Source: Cloacimonetes bacterium UBA3900
GTDB taxonomy: Bacteria; Cloacimonadota; Cloacimonadia; Cloacimonadales; Cloacimonadaceae
Assembly (NCBI GenBank): GCA_002391675.1
Contig: DGFM01000049.1
Coordinates: 27,130 to 33,639, forward strand
Direction of reading: 5' to 3'
DNA: 6,510 nucleotides
The notes beneath the pieces are model-generated. The model did not search any database, was not told the origin of the DNA, and saw nothing but the letters and a program-made list of their open reading frames with translations. The translations under genes were made by a program, and so were the position numbers. How positions within the stretch are numbered: position 1 is the stretch's first letter; the number at the start of each line of letters is the position of its first letter. Shown here one piece after another: positions 5,435-6,510 of the stretch.

Positions 5435-6510
5435 ATGAATATCTTTGAACGCTTTCAAAAGCTGGATCGCCGCTGGATCTATATCGTGGTGGCACTCGCC
5501 ATCGCCCTCCCGCTGGCTTTCCCCTTCAATTCAGACAACGTTACCTCGCCGCCCACGGAAAATCTGTATCAGTTTATCGACAGCTTTGCCGGCAGACCCG
5601 ATAGAGCCATCCTGCTGAGCTTCTATCATGATGCATCCACCATGCCCGAACTCTTCCCCATGGAAGTGGCCATCCTCAGGCACTGCTTCGAACGCAATAT
5701 CAAGGTCTTTACCCTCACCTGGTATCCTCAGGCCGCACCTATCATCGACTACGCCATCAATAACGTGAAAGAAGAATATCCAAACATCAAATCCGGCGTG
5801 GATTATTGTAACTTCGGCTATATCCCCATTGCCCTGGCTATGCCCACCGTCCTCGGTATGGGCGACAACATCGCCGCAGCAGTGAAGACGGACGCCGAAG
5901 GACGCAAGCTGGAAAACCTCGAGATCATGAAAGGCATCACCAACTATAGCGAAATGAACCTGGTGATCGAGTTCTCAGGCAGCTCTGCGGGTGGAACCTG
6001 GATCTATTATGCCAGACCCAAGTTTGGCCTCAACGTCGCTGTGGGCGTGACCGCTGTGATGGCCGCAGATATGTATCCCTACCTGCAAACGGGACAGTTT
6101 ATCGGTATGCTCTCCGGACTCAAAGGCGCAGCTGAATATGAAAAGCTCACCGACGTCTTTGGCGCCTACCGCGAACCCGGCACACCGCTGGATCTGGGAG
6201 TGGATGAAGATGGAAACAAAATCCCGCACGGACGCTCCTTCAGCAGCGATATCCTGAGAGACAAGTCCATCCAGAAGTATCTCAGTATCACCACGCAGAC
6301 CATTGCCAAGTTTACGCCCAAAGAATATCAGCAGTTTGTGGCGAAACATCCCGGGAAAGAGGCCATCTTTGACGGTCTCAAAGAAGAAAAGGGAGGCATG
6401 ATCGAGATCGACGTCACCAAGGTGACCGAAGCCCAAAAGGATGAGCTGGGATATGTGGCTTTCCACGATCTCAACCGCCTCACCTACAACATCCCCTACA
6501 AGTTTAAAGT
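5435..6510 (+). CDS. Membrane-anchored alpha/beta protein, unknown function (3' end outside window)
   Basis: The frame is open from the ATG at 5435 to the window edge, giving 358 codons and no stop, so the C-terminus is missing. GGAGG (5423-5427) is 7 nt upstream, and the gap after gene 2 is 13 bp. An earlier ATG at 5421 is out of frame and stops after five codons. Residues 1-13 are basic and 14-30 form one membrane helix. Residues 55-238 look like an alpha/beta domain: strand AILLSFYH (58-65), a helix near 75-88, strand IKVFTLTW (89-96), strand NLVIEFSG (175-182), then a hydrophobic strand and helix ending GLKGAAEYEKL. Parts resemble the C-terminal domain of gene 1. A more polar region (241-358) follows, with a DEDGN turn and mixed charged helices. 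Function is unknown; one anchored subunit of the same complex as genes 1 and 2 is the simplest reading. Confidence 0.85.
   Translation, partial: MNIFERFQKLDRRWIYIVVALAIALPLAFPFNSDNVTSPPTENLYQFIDSFAGRPDRAILLSFYHDASTMPELFPMEVAILRHCFERNIKVFTLTWYPQAAPIIDYAINNVKEEYPNIKSGVDYCNFGYIPIALAMPTVLGMGDNIAAAVKTDAEGRKLENLEIMKGITNYSEMNLVIEFSGSSAGGTWIYYARPKFGLNVAVGVTAVMAADMYPYLQTGQFIGMLSGLKGAAEYEKLTDVFGAYREPGTPLDLGVDEDGNKIPHGRSFSSDILRDKSIQKYLSITTQTIAKFTPKEYQQFVAKHPGKEAIFDGLKEEKGGMIEIDVTKVTEAQKDELGYVAFHDLNRLTYNIPYKFK

Noticed and set aside
5975..6466. 163-codon open frame antisense to gene 3
   Set aside because: It is a shadow of gene 3, which has a strong ribosome site, correct operon spacing and plausible protein structure.

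Overview
This is bacterial chromosomal DNA of roughly even base composition. Shine-Dalgarno sequences sit at every start I accept, sigma70-like promoter hexamers are visible, and one cassette of three genes is tightly packed. I cannot fix the taxon from the sequence. The protein style (large secreted FN3-like protein with a membrane-anchored C-terminal domain) and the ACACGAAT-type spacer repeats remind me of candidate phyla such as Cloacimonadota, but this is a weak impression from memory.

Layout. Bases 1-602 hold no convincing gene. They are a mosaic of small repeats: two clusters of a 10-bp-period ACACGAAT repeat (about 141-170 and 245-283), a perfect octamer tandem repeat (374-407) made only of pyrimidines on the + strand, and a chain of hairpins (409-586). 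The last hairpin may end transcription arriving from the right. Bases 603-1328 (minus strand) encode a 241-residue CI/LexA-like repressor: an N-terminal XRE helix-turn-helix and a C-terminal S24 self-cleaving domain with its Ala-Gly site and Ser/Lys pair intact. It has a very good promoter (TTGACA, 17 bp, TACTTT) overlapped by an 18-bp inverted repeat that looks like an autoregulatory operator. Bases 1329-1911 are a long divergent spacer with no supported gene, ending in a possible promoter for the rightward genes.

The rightward operon starts at 1912 and runs off the window. (1) A 955-residue secreted, membrane-anchored protein has three FN3-like regions, a coiled coil, one membrane segment, a globular domain that resembles what I recall as DUF6754, and a final membrane segment. 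(2) A 208-residue integral membrane protein has about six membrane segments. (3) A protein of at least 358 residues, cut by the window end, has an N-terminal membrane anchor and an alpha/beta domain. Gaps of 15 and 13 bp and good ribosome sites argue for co-expression and probably one membrane complex of unknown function. The most interesting point is that the C-terminal domain of gene 1 and the main domain of gene 3 appear distantly related, so the operon may encode two copies of one uncharacterised domain held at the membrane by a small multi-pass partner. Nothing in the sequence proves that the repressor controls the operon.
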